Assembly (NCBI RefSeq): GCF_000252445.1
Contig: NC_017790.1
Coordinates: 1,470,501-1,534,500, forward strand
Length of the DNA: 64,000 nucleotides
Direction: 5' to 3'
Source of the DNA: Deinococcus gobiensis I-0
Lineage (GTDB): Bacteria; Deinococcota; Deinococci; Deinococcales; Deinococcaceae
In this document: positions 11,734-24,731 of the stretch, piece after piece
How the letters are laid out: each line of letters starts with the position of its first letter
Position numbering within the stretch: position 1 is the first letter of the stretch
Notes under the pieces: generated by a model
Seen by the model: only the letters and a program-made list of their open reading frames with translations
Told to the model about the DNA's origin: nothing
Database searches by the model: none
Translations under genes and position numbers: made by a program

Positions 11734-12393
11734 ATGACCGGGGACACGTCCCTGCCCGACCTGCTGGAGGCCAACCGGGCCTGTGTGGCCTGCACGCTGC
11801 GCCCGGGCTGCGCGGCCCCCGTGCCCGGGGACTGGGTGGGCCAGCCGCAGGCCCGGCCCGGTGGCCTGCTGCTCCTCGGGGACGCGCCGGGACCCGAGGA
11901 GGACCGCCAGGGCCGCCCCTTCGCGGGCCCTGCGGGCGAGGGTCTGCGCACGCTGCTGGCCGGGGCCGGGCTGGACCGGGCACCCCTGTTCCTGACCACG
12001 CTGGTCAAGTGCCGCCCGCCCGCGCACCGCCCGCCCTCGGCGGCCGAGGTCCAGGCCTGCACCGAGCGCTGGCTGCGGCCCCAGATCGCCGCGTTGCGCC
12101 CCGGCATGGTCCTGACGCTGGGCAACGCGGCCACCCGGCACCTGCTGGGCACCGGCCCCGCCGATACGGGCATCACCCGGCTGCGGGGCCGCTGGCAGTG
12201 CGCCGCGCCGGCATACGGGGGCGCGCCGCTGCTGCCGCTGCTGCATCCGGCCACCGCCGCGCGGGACGAGGCCCGGTCGCCCGGCGGAGCCTGGGACCTG
12301 CTGGCCCGCGACCTCGCCGAGGCGGCGGGCGTCTGGCGCGGCGAGCGCGAGGCCCGCCCGGCGGCTGCGCCCGCCCCGCCGCCGCTGTTCTGA
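11734..12393 (+). CDS. Family 4-type uracil-DNA glycosylase (4Fe-4S)
   Basis: A 219-residue base-excision enzyme that removes uracil from DNA. Four cysteines with the spacing of the iron-sulfur family are present: C17, C20, C93 and C109. Motif A is LLLLGDAPGPEEDRQGRPFAGPAG, where most family 4 enzymes have GEAPG; the Glu-to-Asp change at D50 is worth noting. The C-terminal motif is LLHPATAARDE. The last 20 residues are Ala/Pro-rich. No -10 box or ribosome binding site is evident before ATG 11734, so it is probably read from the upstream transcript. Confidence 0.85.
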   Translation: MTGDTSLPDLLEANRACVACTLRPGCAAPVPGDWVGQPQARPGGLLLLGDAPGPEEDRQGRPFAGPAGEGLRTLLAGAGLDRAPLFLTTLVKCRPPAHRPPSAAEVQACTERWLRPQIAALRPGMVLTLGNAATRHLLGTGPADTGITRLRGRWQCAAPAYGGAPLLPLLHPATAARDEARSPGGAWDLLARDLAEAAGVWRGEREARPAAAPAPPPLF

Positions 12394-12404
12394 AGGCGGG
12401 ACGG

Positions 12405-12410
12405 TATCCT
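12405..12410 (+). promoter_or_regulatory. -10 box TATCCT, leaderless start of the DUF1844 gene
   Basis: TATCCT ends 7 bases before ATG 12418. Confidence 0.6.
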
Positions 12411-12417
12411 GCCGCGC

Positions 12418-12675
12418 ATGGCCAACCCTGAATTTGTCGGACTCGTGCACATGCTCCAGGCCACCGCCGAGGCGGCCCTGGGCGACCTGAACGCCGCGAC
12501 CTCCAGCGCCGCGCGCGACGGCCTGCTCGCGGACGACCGCGCCCGCCAGACCGCCGAGCGCAGCCTGAAACTGCTCACCATGCTGGCCGAGAAGACGCGC
12601 GGCAACCTGGACTTCACCGAGGCCGACCTGCTGACCGGAGCCATCGGCAGCCTGCGCGCCCGCCTGGACAACTGA
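12418..12675 (+). CDS. DUF1844-family protein, 85 aa
   Basis: A short all-helical protein. It has FVGLVHMLQATAEAALGDL at the N-terminus and the family-typical LLTMLAEKTRGNLDFTEADLL near the C-terminus. DUF1844 proteins are widespread and of unknown function. It lies 2 bases upstream of dtd (stop TGA, then GGATG), so the two are almost certainly one operon. Confidence 0.8.
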   Translation: MANPEFVGLVHMLQATAEAALGDLNAATSSAARDGLLADDRARQTAERSLKLLTMLAEKTRGNLDFTEADLLTGAIGSLRARLDN

Positions 12676-12677
12676 GG

Positions 12678-13127
12678 ATGCGCGCCGTCGTGCAGCGCGT
12701 CACGCGCGCCACCTGCACCGTCGAGGGCCGCGTGACCGGCGAGACCGGCCCCGGCCTGCTGGTGCTGCTGGGGGTCGCGCCCGGCGACACGGCCGGGACC
12801 GCGCGGGCGCTGGCCGGACGCGTCGCCCGGCTGCGGATCTTCGGCGACGACGCGGGCAAGATGAACCGCAGCGTGCAGGATATCGGCGGCGGCGTCCTGA
12901 GCGTCAGCCAGTTCACGCTGTTCGCCGACACGCGCCGGGGCAACCGCCCGAGTTTCACGGGGGCGGCCCCGCCCGATCAGGCCCGGACCCTGTACGCCGA
13001 GTTCAACGCGGCGCTGCGCGACCTGGGGCTGCCGGTGGGCGAAGGCGTGTTCGGGGCCCATATGGTTCTCGACCTGACGAACGACGGCCCGGTCACCATC
13101 ACGCTGGAGGAGGCCGGGGAAGCCTGA
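12678..13127 (+). CDS. dtd: D-aminoacyl-tRNA deacylase
   Basis: The 149-residue protein hydrolyses D-aminoacyl (and glycyl-Ala) tRNAs, a chirality proofreading step. Signature motifs are present: SVSQFTLFADTRRGNRPSF, with the catalytic SQFTL block, and the C-terminal TNDGPVTI, which contains the Gly-cisPro pair that selects against L-amino acids. Residue 1-150 length is standard. It follows the DUF1844 gene with a 2-base gap. Confidence 0.95.
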   Translation: MRAVVQRVTRATCTVEGRVTGETGPGLLVLLGVAPGDTAGTARALAGRVARLRIFGDDAGKMNRSVQDIGGGVLSVSQFTLFADTRRGNRPSFTGAAPPDQARTLYAEFNAALRDLGLPVGEGVFGAHMVLDLTNDGPVTITLEEAGEA

Positions 13128-13131
13128 GCGT

Positions 13132-13158
13132 GCGGGGCGGCGTCCCCCCGCCTTTCTT
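13132..13158 (+). terminator. Terminator after dtd
   Basis: GCGGGG (13132-13137) pairs with CCCCGC (13146-13151) and is followed by CTTTCTT. Confidence 0.6.
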
Positions 13159-13190
13159 ATGACATCGCCGGCTTTCTCACCGCGCACGCT

Positions 13191-13196
13191 TATCTT
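13191..13196 (+). promoter_or_regulatory. -10 box TATCTT, leaderless start of the LysM-M23 gene
   Basis: TATCTT ends 7 bases before ATG 13204, fixing the start at the signal peptide. Confidence 0.6.
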
Positions 13197-13203
13197 GTGC
13201 GCC

Positions 13204-14367
13204 ATGAATCGCCGCACGCTGCTGCTCGCTGCCGCCCTCCTGACCGGTACGGCGGGGGCCTATACCGTCAAGACCGGCGACACGCTCTACTCGATTGCCC
13301 GCGCCAACGGCGTGACGGTCGCGGAGTTGCAGCGCCTGAACAACCTGGGCGGCACGACCATCTCGGTCGGTCAGGTGCTGCGGCTTTCGGGCGAGGCCGC
13401 CCCGGCGACGGGCACGGCGGCTCCGGCGACGGCGGCGCCCGCGTCCACGTCCCCCACCGTACCCTCGACCCGCAGCACCGCGCCGGGCGTCTCCCAGGCC
13501 CCGCTGCCGCCGCGCCTGAGCGCCGCCGAGCTGGCCCCTACGCCCGCCGGCACGCGCCTGAGCGGCGTGAGCGTGAGCGCCCCCGAGAAACTGATGATGG
13601 GCGACGCCTTCGCGCTGCGCCTGAGCGGCCCACGCGCCGCCGAGGCGACCGTGCGCTTTCTGAGCGAGGTGGGCGAGGACGTGCGCCGCCCCGCCGAGGT
13701 GCTGCGGCCCGGCGGGGCGGCGGGCGAGTACCGCGTGCTGGGCCGCGTGGTGCTGGGCAAGACGACGCCGGTGGTCTACGAGGTGCGCCTGGGCGACGAG
13801 GTGCTGCGCGCCCGCATTCCGGTGTCGCCCCTGAACCAGACGGTGCAGCACCTCAACCTGCCCAGCCGCATCAGCGGGGTCTTGCAGGATGCGGGCCGGG
13901 CGGCCGAAGAACGCGCCGTCGAGAATGCCTACGCGCTGCGCAGCCCCCAGGTCTGGACCCGGCCCTTCGCGCCCGCGCTGGCCAACCGCGCCGCCACCAG
14001 CAGCAGCTTCGGGCAGCCGCGCACCTACGTGGCGGGCGGGCCGGTCAACTACCACTACGGCACCGACTACCCCGCGCCGGCCGGCACCCCGGTGCTGGCG
14101 GTCAACGACGGCACGGTGGTCCTGGCAGGCAAGTACCCCGTGCGCGGCAATCTGGTCGTCATCGACCACGGGGCGGGGCTGGTCAGCCTGTACTTTCACC
14201 AGAGCCGCCTGAACGTGCGTGTAGGAGACAAGGTCACGCGCGGCCAGAAGATCGGGGAGGTCGGCACGACCGGCCTGAGCGCGGGGCCGCACCTGCACCT
14301 GGAGATGCGCGTGCGCGGCGAGGCCACCGACCCCGCCGACTGGATGAACCGCCTCTGGCCCCGCTGA
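13204..14367 (+). CDS. Secreted LysM - M23 family metallopeptidase
   Basis: A 387-residue exported peptidoglycan-active protein. The signal peptide MNRRTLLLAAALLTGTAGA is followed directly by a LysM domain (YTVKTGDTLYSIARANG to about residue 60), an Ala/Pro/Thr-rich linker, and a middle beta-rich region. The C-terminus is an M23 (LytM-type) domain. Zinc ligands are H284 and D288 in NYHYGTDYP and H365 in PHLHLEM, with H363 as catalytic partner, so it looks enzymatically competent. It would cut peptide cross-bridges in the periplasm, or act in daughter-cell separation. It is a single-gene unit. Confidence 0.92.
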   Translation: MNRRTLLLAAALLTGTAGAYTVKTGDTLYSIARANGVTVAELQRLNNLGGTTISVGQVLRLSGEAAPATGTAAPATAAPASTSPTVPSTRSTAPGVSQAPLPPRLSAAELAPTPAGTRLSGVSVSAPEKLMMGDAFALRLSGPRAAEATVRFLSEVGEDVRRPAEVLRPGGAAGEYRVLGRVVLGKTTPVVYEVRLGDEVLRARIPVSPLNQTVQHLNLPSRISGVLQDAGRAAEERAVENAYALRSPQVWTRPFAPALANRAATSSSFGQPRTYVAGGPVNYHYGTDYPAPAGTPVLAVNDGTVVLAGKYPVRGNLVVIDHGAGLVSLYFHQSRLNVRVGDKVTRGQKIGEVGTTGLSAGPHLHLEMRVRGEATDPADWMNRLWPR

Positions 14368-14393
14368 GGCGGCGTGGGGGCCGGGGCGCGCGC

Positions 14394-14399
14394 TACCCT
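14394..14399 (+). promoter_or_regulatory. -10 box TACCCT (GCGCTACCCT), thioesterase gene
   Basis: The box ends 5 bases before ATG 14405, in the extended GC[G/T]CTANNNT context that recurs in this window. Confidence 0.5.
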
Positions 14400-14404
14400 G
14401 CCCC

Positions 14405-14827
<423 letters not shown>

Positions 14828-14860
14828 CCCGGCTGCGGAGCGGGGCGGTGGGCTGGGCGC

Positions 14861-14866
14861 TACCCT
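14861..14866 (+). promoter_or_regulatory. -10 box TACCCT (GCGCTACCCT), bcp-rpiA
   Basis: The box ends 6 bases before ATG 14873. Confidence 0.55.
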
Positions 14867-14872
14867 GTCCCC

Positions 14873-15388
14873 ATGACCCAATCCGGTGAGCAGCCGAGCC
14901 CGTCCCCCTCGCCCCGCCTTCAGCCCGGCGAGGCCTTTCCCGCCTTCGCGCTGCCCGACGCCGAGGGACAGACCCACCGGCTCGGGCAGTACGAGGGCAA
15001 ATACGTCGTGCTGTACGTGTATCCCAAGGACGATACCCCCGGCTGCACGCGCGAGGCCTGCGACTTCCGCGACTCGGCGACCCTCAGGGCCCACGGCGCG
15101 GCCATCCTGGGCCTGAGCCGCGACGACGCCGCGAGCCACGGGAAATTCGCCGAAAAGTACAGCCTGCCCTTTCCGCTCCTGAGTGACCCGGAGGCCGAGT
15201 ACATCCGGGCCATCGGGGCGTGGGGCACCAAGAACATGTACGGCAAGGTCAGCGAGGGAATCAAGCGCCAGACCTTCCTGATCGGCCCCGACGGCCGGCT
15301 CGTCAAGTCCTGGCTGGCGGTGCAGGTGGACGGCCACGCCGACGCGGTCGCCGCCGCCATCGACAAGGACCGGGCCGCCCATGAGTGA
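14873..15388 (+). CDS. bcp: Thioredoxin-dependent peroxiredoxin Bcp/PrxQ
   Basis: A 171-residue thiol peroxidase that reduces H2O2 and organic hydroperoxides in the cytosol. The PrxQ signature is intact: P-x-x-x-T-x-x-C in YPKDDTPGCTREACDF, with peroxidatic C58 and resolving C63 five residues later. A proline/serine-rich 15-residue N-terminus precedes the domain. The last 8 bases overlap rpiA, so the two genes are co-translated from one leaderless message. Confidence 0.93.
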   Translation: MTQSGEQPSPSPSPRLQPGEAFPAFALPDAEGQTHRLGQYEGKYVVLYVYPKDDTPGCTREACDFRDSATLRAHGAAILGLSRDDAASHGKFAEKYSLPFPLLSDPEAEYIRAIGAWGTKNMYGKVSEGIKRQTFLIGPDGRLVKSWLAVQVDGHADAVAAAIDKDRAAHE

Positions 15389-16082
15389 TCGGGCCCCCGA
15401 CCTCGAAGCCCTGAAGAAGGACGCCGCCCTGCGCGCCGCCGCCCTGGTCGCCAGCGGGATGCGCGTGGGCCTGGGCACCGGCAGCACCGCCAGGTACGCC
15501 ATCGAGGAGATCGGCCGCCGCATCGGGACCGGCGAGCTGAGCGGCGTGGTCGGGGTGGCGACGAGCGAGGCGAGCGACGCGCTGGCCCGCGCGGTCGGCA
15601 TTCCGGTCGAGCCGCTCGACCCCCGGCCGCTGGACCTCGCCATCGACGGGGCCGACGAGATCACGCCGGGCCTCGACCTCATCAAGGGCCTGGGCGGGGC
15701 GCTGCTGCGCGAGAAGCTGACCGAGGTGCAGGCGCGGCGGCTGGTCATCATCGCGGACCACACCAAGCTCGTCACGCGCCTGGGCGAAAAAGCGCCGCTG
15801 CCGGTCGAGATCGCCCGCTTCGGCTTCCTCTCGACCATCGAGCGCCTGCGCGCCCTGGGCCTCGGCGGTCGCCTGCGCCAGCCCGGCGCGCAGCCCTACG
15901 TGACCGACAACGGCAACTACATCTTCGACGCGCAGCTGCCCGCCGAGTTCGGCGCCGCCGAGCTGGGGAGCCGCATCAAGGGCACGCTGGGCGTGGTCGA
16001 GACCGGGCTGTTCCTGGGCATGGCCGAGCGCGCCTTCGTCGCCGCGCCCGACGGCGTGCGCGAGCTGACGCCGCAGCGGTAG
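15381..16082 (+). CDS. rpiA: Ribose-5-phosphate isomerase A
   Basis: A 233-residue enzyme interconverting ribose-5-phosphate and ribulose-5-phosphate in the pentose phosphate pathway. The RpiA motifs GLGTGSTARY, DGADEI (with the catalytic acid region) and KGLGGALLREK are all present, and length is typical (220-235). The ATG overlaps the end of bcp, in a different frame. Confidence 0.96.
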   Translation: MSDRAPDLEALKKDAALRAAALVASGMRVGLGTGSTARYAIEEIGRRIGTGELSGVVGVATSEASDALARAVGIPVEPLDPRPLDLAIDGADEITPGLDLIKGLGGALLREKLTEVQARRLVIIADHTKLVTRLGEKAPLPVEIARFGFLSTIERLRALGLGGRLRQPGAQPYVTDNGNYIFDAQLPAEFGAAELGSRIKGTLGVVETGLFLGMAERAFVAAPDGVRELTPQR

Positions 16083-16094
16083 GCGGGCGCGGGG

Positions 16095-16131
16095 AAGGGG
16101 GCCGGACCGGATATGCGGCCCCTTCCGGTCC
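16095..16131. terminator. Overlapping alternative hairpins between rpiA and the LRV gene
   Basis: Two mutually exclusive stems exist: an AAGGGGGCCG arm pairing with CGGCCCCTT, and GGACCGG (16104-16110) pairing with CCGGTCC (16125-16131). Position between convergent genes favours a termination role. Confidence 0.5.
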
Positions 16132-16179
16132 ACCGGCGCGGTCACGGAGTCGGGTGGAGGTCCCCGGCCGCGCGGCAGT

Positions 16180-17580
16180 TCAGTCCACGGAACTGATCTC
16201 GGCCCGCACGCTGGGGTCGGGGTCGCGGGTCAGGGCCGCGCGCAGCTCGCCGGGCAGGTCGGCGCGGCCCGCCGCGAGCAGGCGCACGCCCTCGTCGGGG
16301 TCGGCGGCGAGGCGGGCCAGCGTCTGCGCCGGAAGTGCCGGGTGGACGGCCACCGCGCGGCGCACCCCGGCATGCGGGTCGGCGGCGAGCCGTTCGAGCA
16401 CGTCGCCGGGGGTCGGATCGGCGTAGGCCACCGCGCGGCGCACCTCGGCATTCGGGTCGGTCGCCAGCCGCCCGCGCCCCGCCGCGCCGAGGTCCGGGCG
16501 CACCGCGAGGATGGTCCGCACGCTGGGATCGGGGTCCTCCAGCAGCAGGGCCAGCGCCTGCGCCGGAATGCCCTCGGCACTCGCGATGTGGATGCGGATG
16601 TCGGCCTCGGGCGCGCGGGCCAGGGCCAGCACCGCGCCGTCGGGCAGCTCGGCACGCTCCAGCAGCGCGCGCCGCACCGTCTCGGCCTCGTCCCCGGCCA
16701 GCCGGGTCAGCAGGGCCTCGTCGGCGTCCGGGCGGCGGGCCAGGGCGGCGCGCACGTCGGGATCGGCGTCGTTCTCGGCGCGTTCCAGCCAGCGGGGCGG
16801 CACCCGCCAGGCCTGGAGGGCGGCGGCGCGCACATGTGGCTGCTCGTGCCCCGCCAGCCAGTCGCGGACGTTGCCCGGCAGGTCCAGCCGCCGCGCCAGG
16901 GTCGCCAGCACGTCGGGGTCGGCGTCGGTCGCCAGGGTCAGCAGGCAGTCCAGGGGCAGGTCCAGCCGCCGCGCCACGCCCGCGCGCACCATGCCGTGTG
17001 CGTCGGCCACCAGGGTCCGCAGGACGTCGCCGGGCAGGTCCTCGCGGGCGGCCACCGCCTTGCGCACGTCGTAATCGTCGTCGTCGGCGAGCTGGCGCAG
17101 CAGGGGCTCGGGCAGTTGCGCCCGCTTGGCGACGGCCTCACGCACCTGCCAGCCCGCGTCCTGCGCGAGGGTGGCGACGCGCCCCCCGGGCAGCTCCGGC
17201 ACGGCGGCCAGCGCGGCGCGCACGTCGTAGTTCTCGTGGCGCAGCGCGCCGTCGAGCACCCAGCCGGGCACACCGGGCAGCCCGAGCAGCGCCGTCATGC
17301 CCTCGGAGGGAAACAGGTTCAGGAAGCCGGGGCGGGCCAGCCGCAGCAGCGGCACGCCGGGGTTGCCCAGCACCTCGCGCGGGAAGGCGGCGGCCAGCAG
17401 GCCCAGCACCTCGGGCGGCGTGTTGGGGTGGGCGGCCACGCGGGCGCGCACCCGGGCGTCGGGGTGCGCGCTCAGGCCGGAGAGCAGCTCGGCCGTGGCG
17501 CGCGGGGCCGAGGCCGCCTCCAGCGCGCCTTCCAGCCCCAGCGCCGTGAGGCTGCGCGGATCGAGTTCCGAAAACGTCAT
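16180..17580 (-). CDS. Leucine-rich-repeat-variant (LRV/HEAT-like) solenoid protein
   Basis: The 466-residue protein is almost entirely built of about 24-residue repeats of the form A-x-x-P-x-L-P-x-x-x-L-x-x-L-A-x-D-x-x-x-x-V-R-x-A-V. Examples are LPEPLLRQLADDDDYDVRKA and LPAQTLARLAADPDEGVRLL. That is the LRV pattern (alternating alpha- and 3-10-helices, first known from a nitrogen-fixation locus), which serves as a protein-binding scaffold. No catalytic residues, signal peptide or membrane segment are visible. A TATCAT box 7 bases upstream sets ATG 17580. It sits downstream of secDF but after a terminator, so it is transcribed separately. The partner is unknown. Confidence 0.85.
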   Translation of the reverse strand: MTFSELDPRSLTALGLEGALEAASAPRATAELLSGLSAHPDARVRARVAAHPNTPPEVLGLLAAAFPREVLGNPGVPLLRLARPGFLNLFPSEGMTALLGLPGVPGWVLDGALRHENYDVRAALAAVPELPGGRVATLAQDAGWQVREAVAKRAQLPEPLLRQLADDDDYDVRKAVAAREDLPGDVLRTLVADAHGMVRAGVARRLDLPLDCLLTLATDADPDVLATLARRLDLPGNVRDWLAGHEQPHVRAAALQAWRVPPRWLERAENDADPDVRAALARRPDADEALLTRLAGDEAETVRRALLERAELPDGAVLALARAPEADIRIHIASAEGIPAQALALLLEDPDPSVRTILAVRPDLGAAGRGRLATDPNAEVRRAVAYADPTPGDVLERLAADPHAGVRRAVAVHPALPAQTLARLAADPDEGVRLLAAGRADLPGELRAALTRDPDPSVRAEISSVD

Positions 17581-17587
17581 GGGGGAG

Positions 17588-17593
17588 ATGATA
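17588..17593 (-). promoter_or_regulatory. -10 box TATCAT, leaderless start of the LRV gene
   Basis: On the minus strand TATCAT ends 7 bases before the ATG. Confidence 0.55.
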
Positions 17594-17617
17594 GGGGGAG
17601 GCGGGAGGGGGCACGGC

Positions 17618-17643
17618 AAAAACCCCCGGCGCTGTGCCGGGGG
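17618..17643 (-). terminator. Intrinsic terminator of secDF
   Basis: Read on the minus strand, CCCCCGGC and GCCGGGGG form a perfect 8-bp stem with a 5-base loop, followed by TTTTT. Confidence 0.9.
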
Positions 17644-17670
17644 CCTGTGCTGCGGCGCTGTGCGTCCGCC

Positions 17671-19968
<2,298 letters not shown>

Positions 19969-20027
19969 GGAAAAAAGCTCCTTGAGAAAAATACGGAAAG
20001 GGAAAGGACGGACGCGGCGCGCCGGCG

Positions 20028-20402
20028 CTAGCCGCCGTCGGTCTGCTGGCGGCCCAGGGCCAGCAGGTCGGGCTTGCGGGCGGGGCCAGCCCGGCAGGCG
20101 CACAGGACCACGGACCCCTGGGTGCGGCGCGCGACCAGCGGAACGTCGGGAGGGGCGCCGGCCAGCAGGGGGGCCGGGGCGGGGGGCAGCGGCGCGGGCC
20201 GCAGCTCCGGCAGGGCCGGGGCCGCCGCGCCGGCGGTGGGCCGGGGCCCGGGGTCGTGCGTGGGGGGATGGCTGCCCAGCAGCACCGCGAGCAGCGAGAG
20301 CAGGGTCAGCGCGCCGGGCAGCGCCGCGAGCCGCGCCTGCCAGGCCGGCGGGCAGCGTGACCACAGCCTCCCGCCGGACAGGCGGGGGAAGCGCGCGGGC
20401 AC
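20028..20402 (-). CDS. Hypothetical small membrane-anchored protein upstream of secDF
   Basis: A 124-residue protein with a short basic start, one hydrophobic segment (LAALPGALTLLSLLAVLLG) and a Pro/Ala-rich outside part ending in VVLCACRAGPARKPDLLALGRQQTDGG. I recognise no family. A TATGCT -10 box at about 20429-20434 overlaps the ATG of the longest possible frame (20435), so the GTG at 20402 after a GAGAG sequence is the better start. It lies 59 bases upstream of secDF on the same strand and is probably the first gene of that transcript. High proline content leaves some doubt that it is real. Confidence 0.45.
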   Translation of the reverse strand: MPARFPRLSGGRLWSRCPPAWQARLAALPGALTLLSLLAVLLGSHPPTHDPGPRPTAGAAAPALPELRPAPLPPAPAPLLAGAPPDVPLVARRTQGSVVLCACRAGPARKPDLLALGRQQTDGG

Positions 20403-20542
20403 CGGACGTTCTCTCAAAGCGCCCCAGCATAGCAAACGGTTGATGAAGCCCCGCTGACCACAGCAGGCCGGAAACAGGTCCGGAACCGGGCGTCCGGAGC
20501 GTCCTTTGTGACGCCCGGCGCCGTCCAGAGGGCGACCTACGC

Positions 20543-20548
20543 TATACT
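20543..20548 (+). promoter_or_regulatory. -10 box TATACT of the rimP-nusA-ylxR-infB operon
   Basis: TATACT places the transcript start near 20555, about 95 bases before rimP. The leader that follows contains a terminator hairpin and a leader ORF. Confidence 0.6.
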
Positions 20549-20570
20549 GCCTTCAGAATTCCTCGGAGGA

Positions 20571-20596
20571 GGGTGGGTGCAGTACCCACCCTTTTT
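20571..20596 (+). terminator. Intrinsic terminator inside the rimP operon leader (attenuator candidate)
   Basis: GGGTGGGT (20571-20578) and ACCCACCC (20584-20591) form a perfect 8-bp stem with loop GCAGT, followed by TTTTT. All genes from 16180 to 20402 are on the other strand, so no upstream plus-strand gene can own it. It should act on the rimP transcript itself. Confidence 0.8.
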
Positions 20597-20657
20597 CGTG
20601 GAGGAGGTGGTGAAGTGGCCAGTCTGCCCTCAGGCCCGGCCCAGACAATATGAATAA
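20577..20657 (+). CDS. 26-codon leader ORF overlapping the attenuator and the rimP start
   Basis: GTG at 20577 has GGAGGA 6 bases upstream (20565-20570). The frame runs through the terminator hairpin and a second GGAGGAGG sequence (in-frame GTGs at 20607 and 20610 are alternative starts). It stops with TAA at 20655-20657, overlapping the rimP ATG (20650) in a different frame. rimP itself has no ribosome binding site immediately upstream, so this short ORF is a plausible leader peptide that feeds ribosomes into rimP and couples translation to termination. The encoded peptide starts VQYPPFFVEEVV. Expression is inferred. Confidence 0.4.
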   Translation: MQYPPFFVEEVVKWPVCPQARPRQYE

Positions 20658-21156
20658 CAACCCAGCGCACAACGGTCAGGACACAACCCAACCGACTCCG
20701 GCGGACACCGGAGACTCCAGGCTGCACGCCCTGGCGCAGCAGGCCGTCGCCCCGATGGGGCTGGAGGTGCTGGAAGTGCAGCGCCAGACGGCCGGGCGCG
20801 AGCTGATCGTGCTCGTGCGGATCGACCGGCTCGACGAGCAGCCCGTGACGATGGAGGACCTCACGAAGGCCAGCCGCGCCGCCGAGGCCGAGTTCGACCG
20901 CGTGGACCCCATCGAGGGCGAATACCGCCTGGAATTCGAGTCGCCCGGCGGCAAGCGCCCGCTGCTGCGCGGCCGGCATTTCGAGCGCATGCTCGGGCTG
21001 CGTGCCCGCGTACGCGGCGAGGGCCACAGCTTCACTGCGCCCATCCGCGCCGTAGACGGCGATCAGGTGACTTTCGAGGTCAACGGCGAACTCGTGACGG
21101 TCACGGCCGGGCGCGTGCAGGCCAACCTCGCGGAGTTCCCCGACCGCCACAGGTAA
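20650..21156 (+). CDS. rimP: Ribosome maturation factor RimP
   Basis: A 168-residue protein needed for 30S subunit assembly. The N-terminal alpha/beta domain contains GLEVLEVQRQTAGRELIVLVRID and LEFESPGGKRPLLRGRHFER, the conserved S-PG-x-x-R-x-L segment. A C-terminal SH3-like barrel (ALVT-type strands VTFEVNGELVTV) follows. The first 20 residues are Asn/Thr/Pro-rich and may be an extension. As in most bacteria it opens the nusA-infB operon. Confidence 0.92.
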   Translation: MNNNPAHNGQDTTQPTPADTGDSRLHALAQQAVAPMGLEVLEVQRQTAGRELIVLVRIDRLDEQPVTMEDLTKASRAAEAEFDRVDPIEGEYRLEFESPGGKRPLLRGRHFERMLGLRARVRGEGHSFTAPIRAVDGDQVTFEVNGELVTVTAGRVQANLAEFPDRHR

Positions 21157-21246
21157 ACCGGCTGCCGGGGCGGAAAGGCGGCCGTTGCCTGGCCCTCCCG
21201 GCCCGCACGCTCCCGAGCAGCCCACAATTTCATAAGGAACGAGACC

Positions 21247-22431
<1,185 letters not shown>

Positions 22432-22434
22432 GTC

Positions 22435-22794
22435 TTGAGCCTACCCGCGTTTTCTCCCTTCCCGGCGTCTGCCCGGCCCGTGCCCGAACGGCACGTCCCG
22501 GAACGGACCTGCGCCGCGTGCCGCCGCAAGCGGCCCCAGTCCGAATTCGTGCGCCTGACGCGCACGCCTGCGGGCTGGCAGTTCCTCGCGGGGCGGCGGC
22601 AGGGACGCGGAGCCTACCTGTGCGCCGACTCGCCCGCGTGCTGGCAGGAGAAAAAACTCCGCCGGGCCTTCGGGGCACAGGCCACGCGGCTGAGCGCCGA
22701 ACTGAGCCGGGCCGGCCAGACCTCCTCTCCCCAGTCCCCGGCGCCTCAGCTTCTGACGGCCCCCCCGCAGGACGCGGTTTCTTCCGACTCCTGA
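22435..22794 (+). CDS. ylxR: YlxR (DUF448) RNA-binding protein
   Basis: A 119-residue protein. The YlxR core is RTCAACRRKRPQSEFVRLTR, then GRGAYLC and CWQEKKLRRAF; in other bacteria this small basic protein binds RNA and has been linked to RNase P activity. It has a TTG start at 22435 with GGGAG upstream, 3 bases after the nusA stop. The roughly 25-residue N-terminal and 35-residue C-terminal tails are Pro/Ser-rich additions around the usual 90-residue domain. Confidence 0.88.
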   Translation: MSLPAFSPFPASARPVPERHVPERTCAACRRKRPQSEFVRLTRTPAGWQFLAGRRQGRGAYLCADSPACWQEKKLRRAFGAQATRLSAELSRAGQTSSPQSPAPQLLTAPPQDAVSSDS

Positions 22795-22873
22795 AATCTG
22801 GAATTCTCCCGAGCAGTTCCCGGCCGGTCCGCGCCTTTTCCGGGCGTACCTGCCCGTCTCACCGGAGGTGAGC

Positions 22874-24670
<1,797 letters not shown>

Positions 24671-24684
24671 AGCACCCAGCGGTA

Positions 24685-24727
24685 GGGGGGCGGCTTTCCC
24701 GGCAGGGGAGGGCCGCCCCCTTCCTTT
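24685..24727 (+). terminator. Terminator after infB
   Basis: GGGGGCGGC pairs with GCCGCCCCC (24712-24720), followed by TTCCTTT. Confidence 0.8.
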
Positions 24728-24731
24728 GGCC

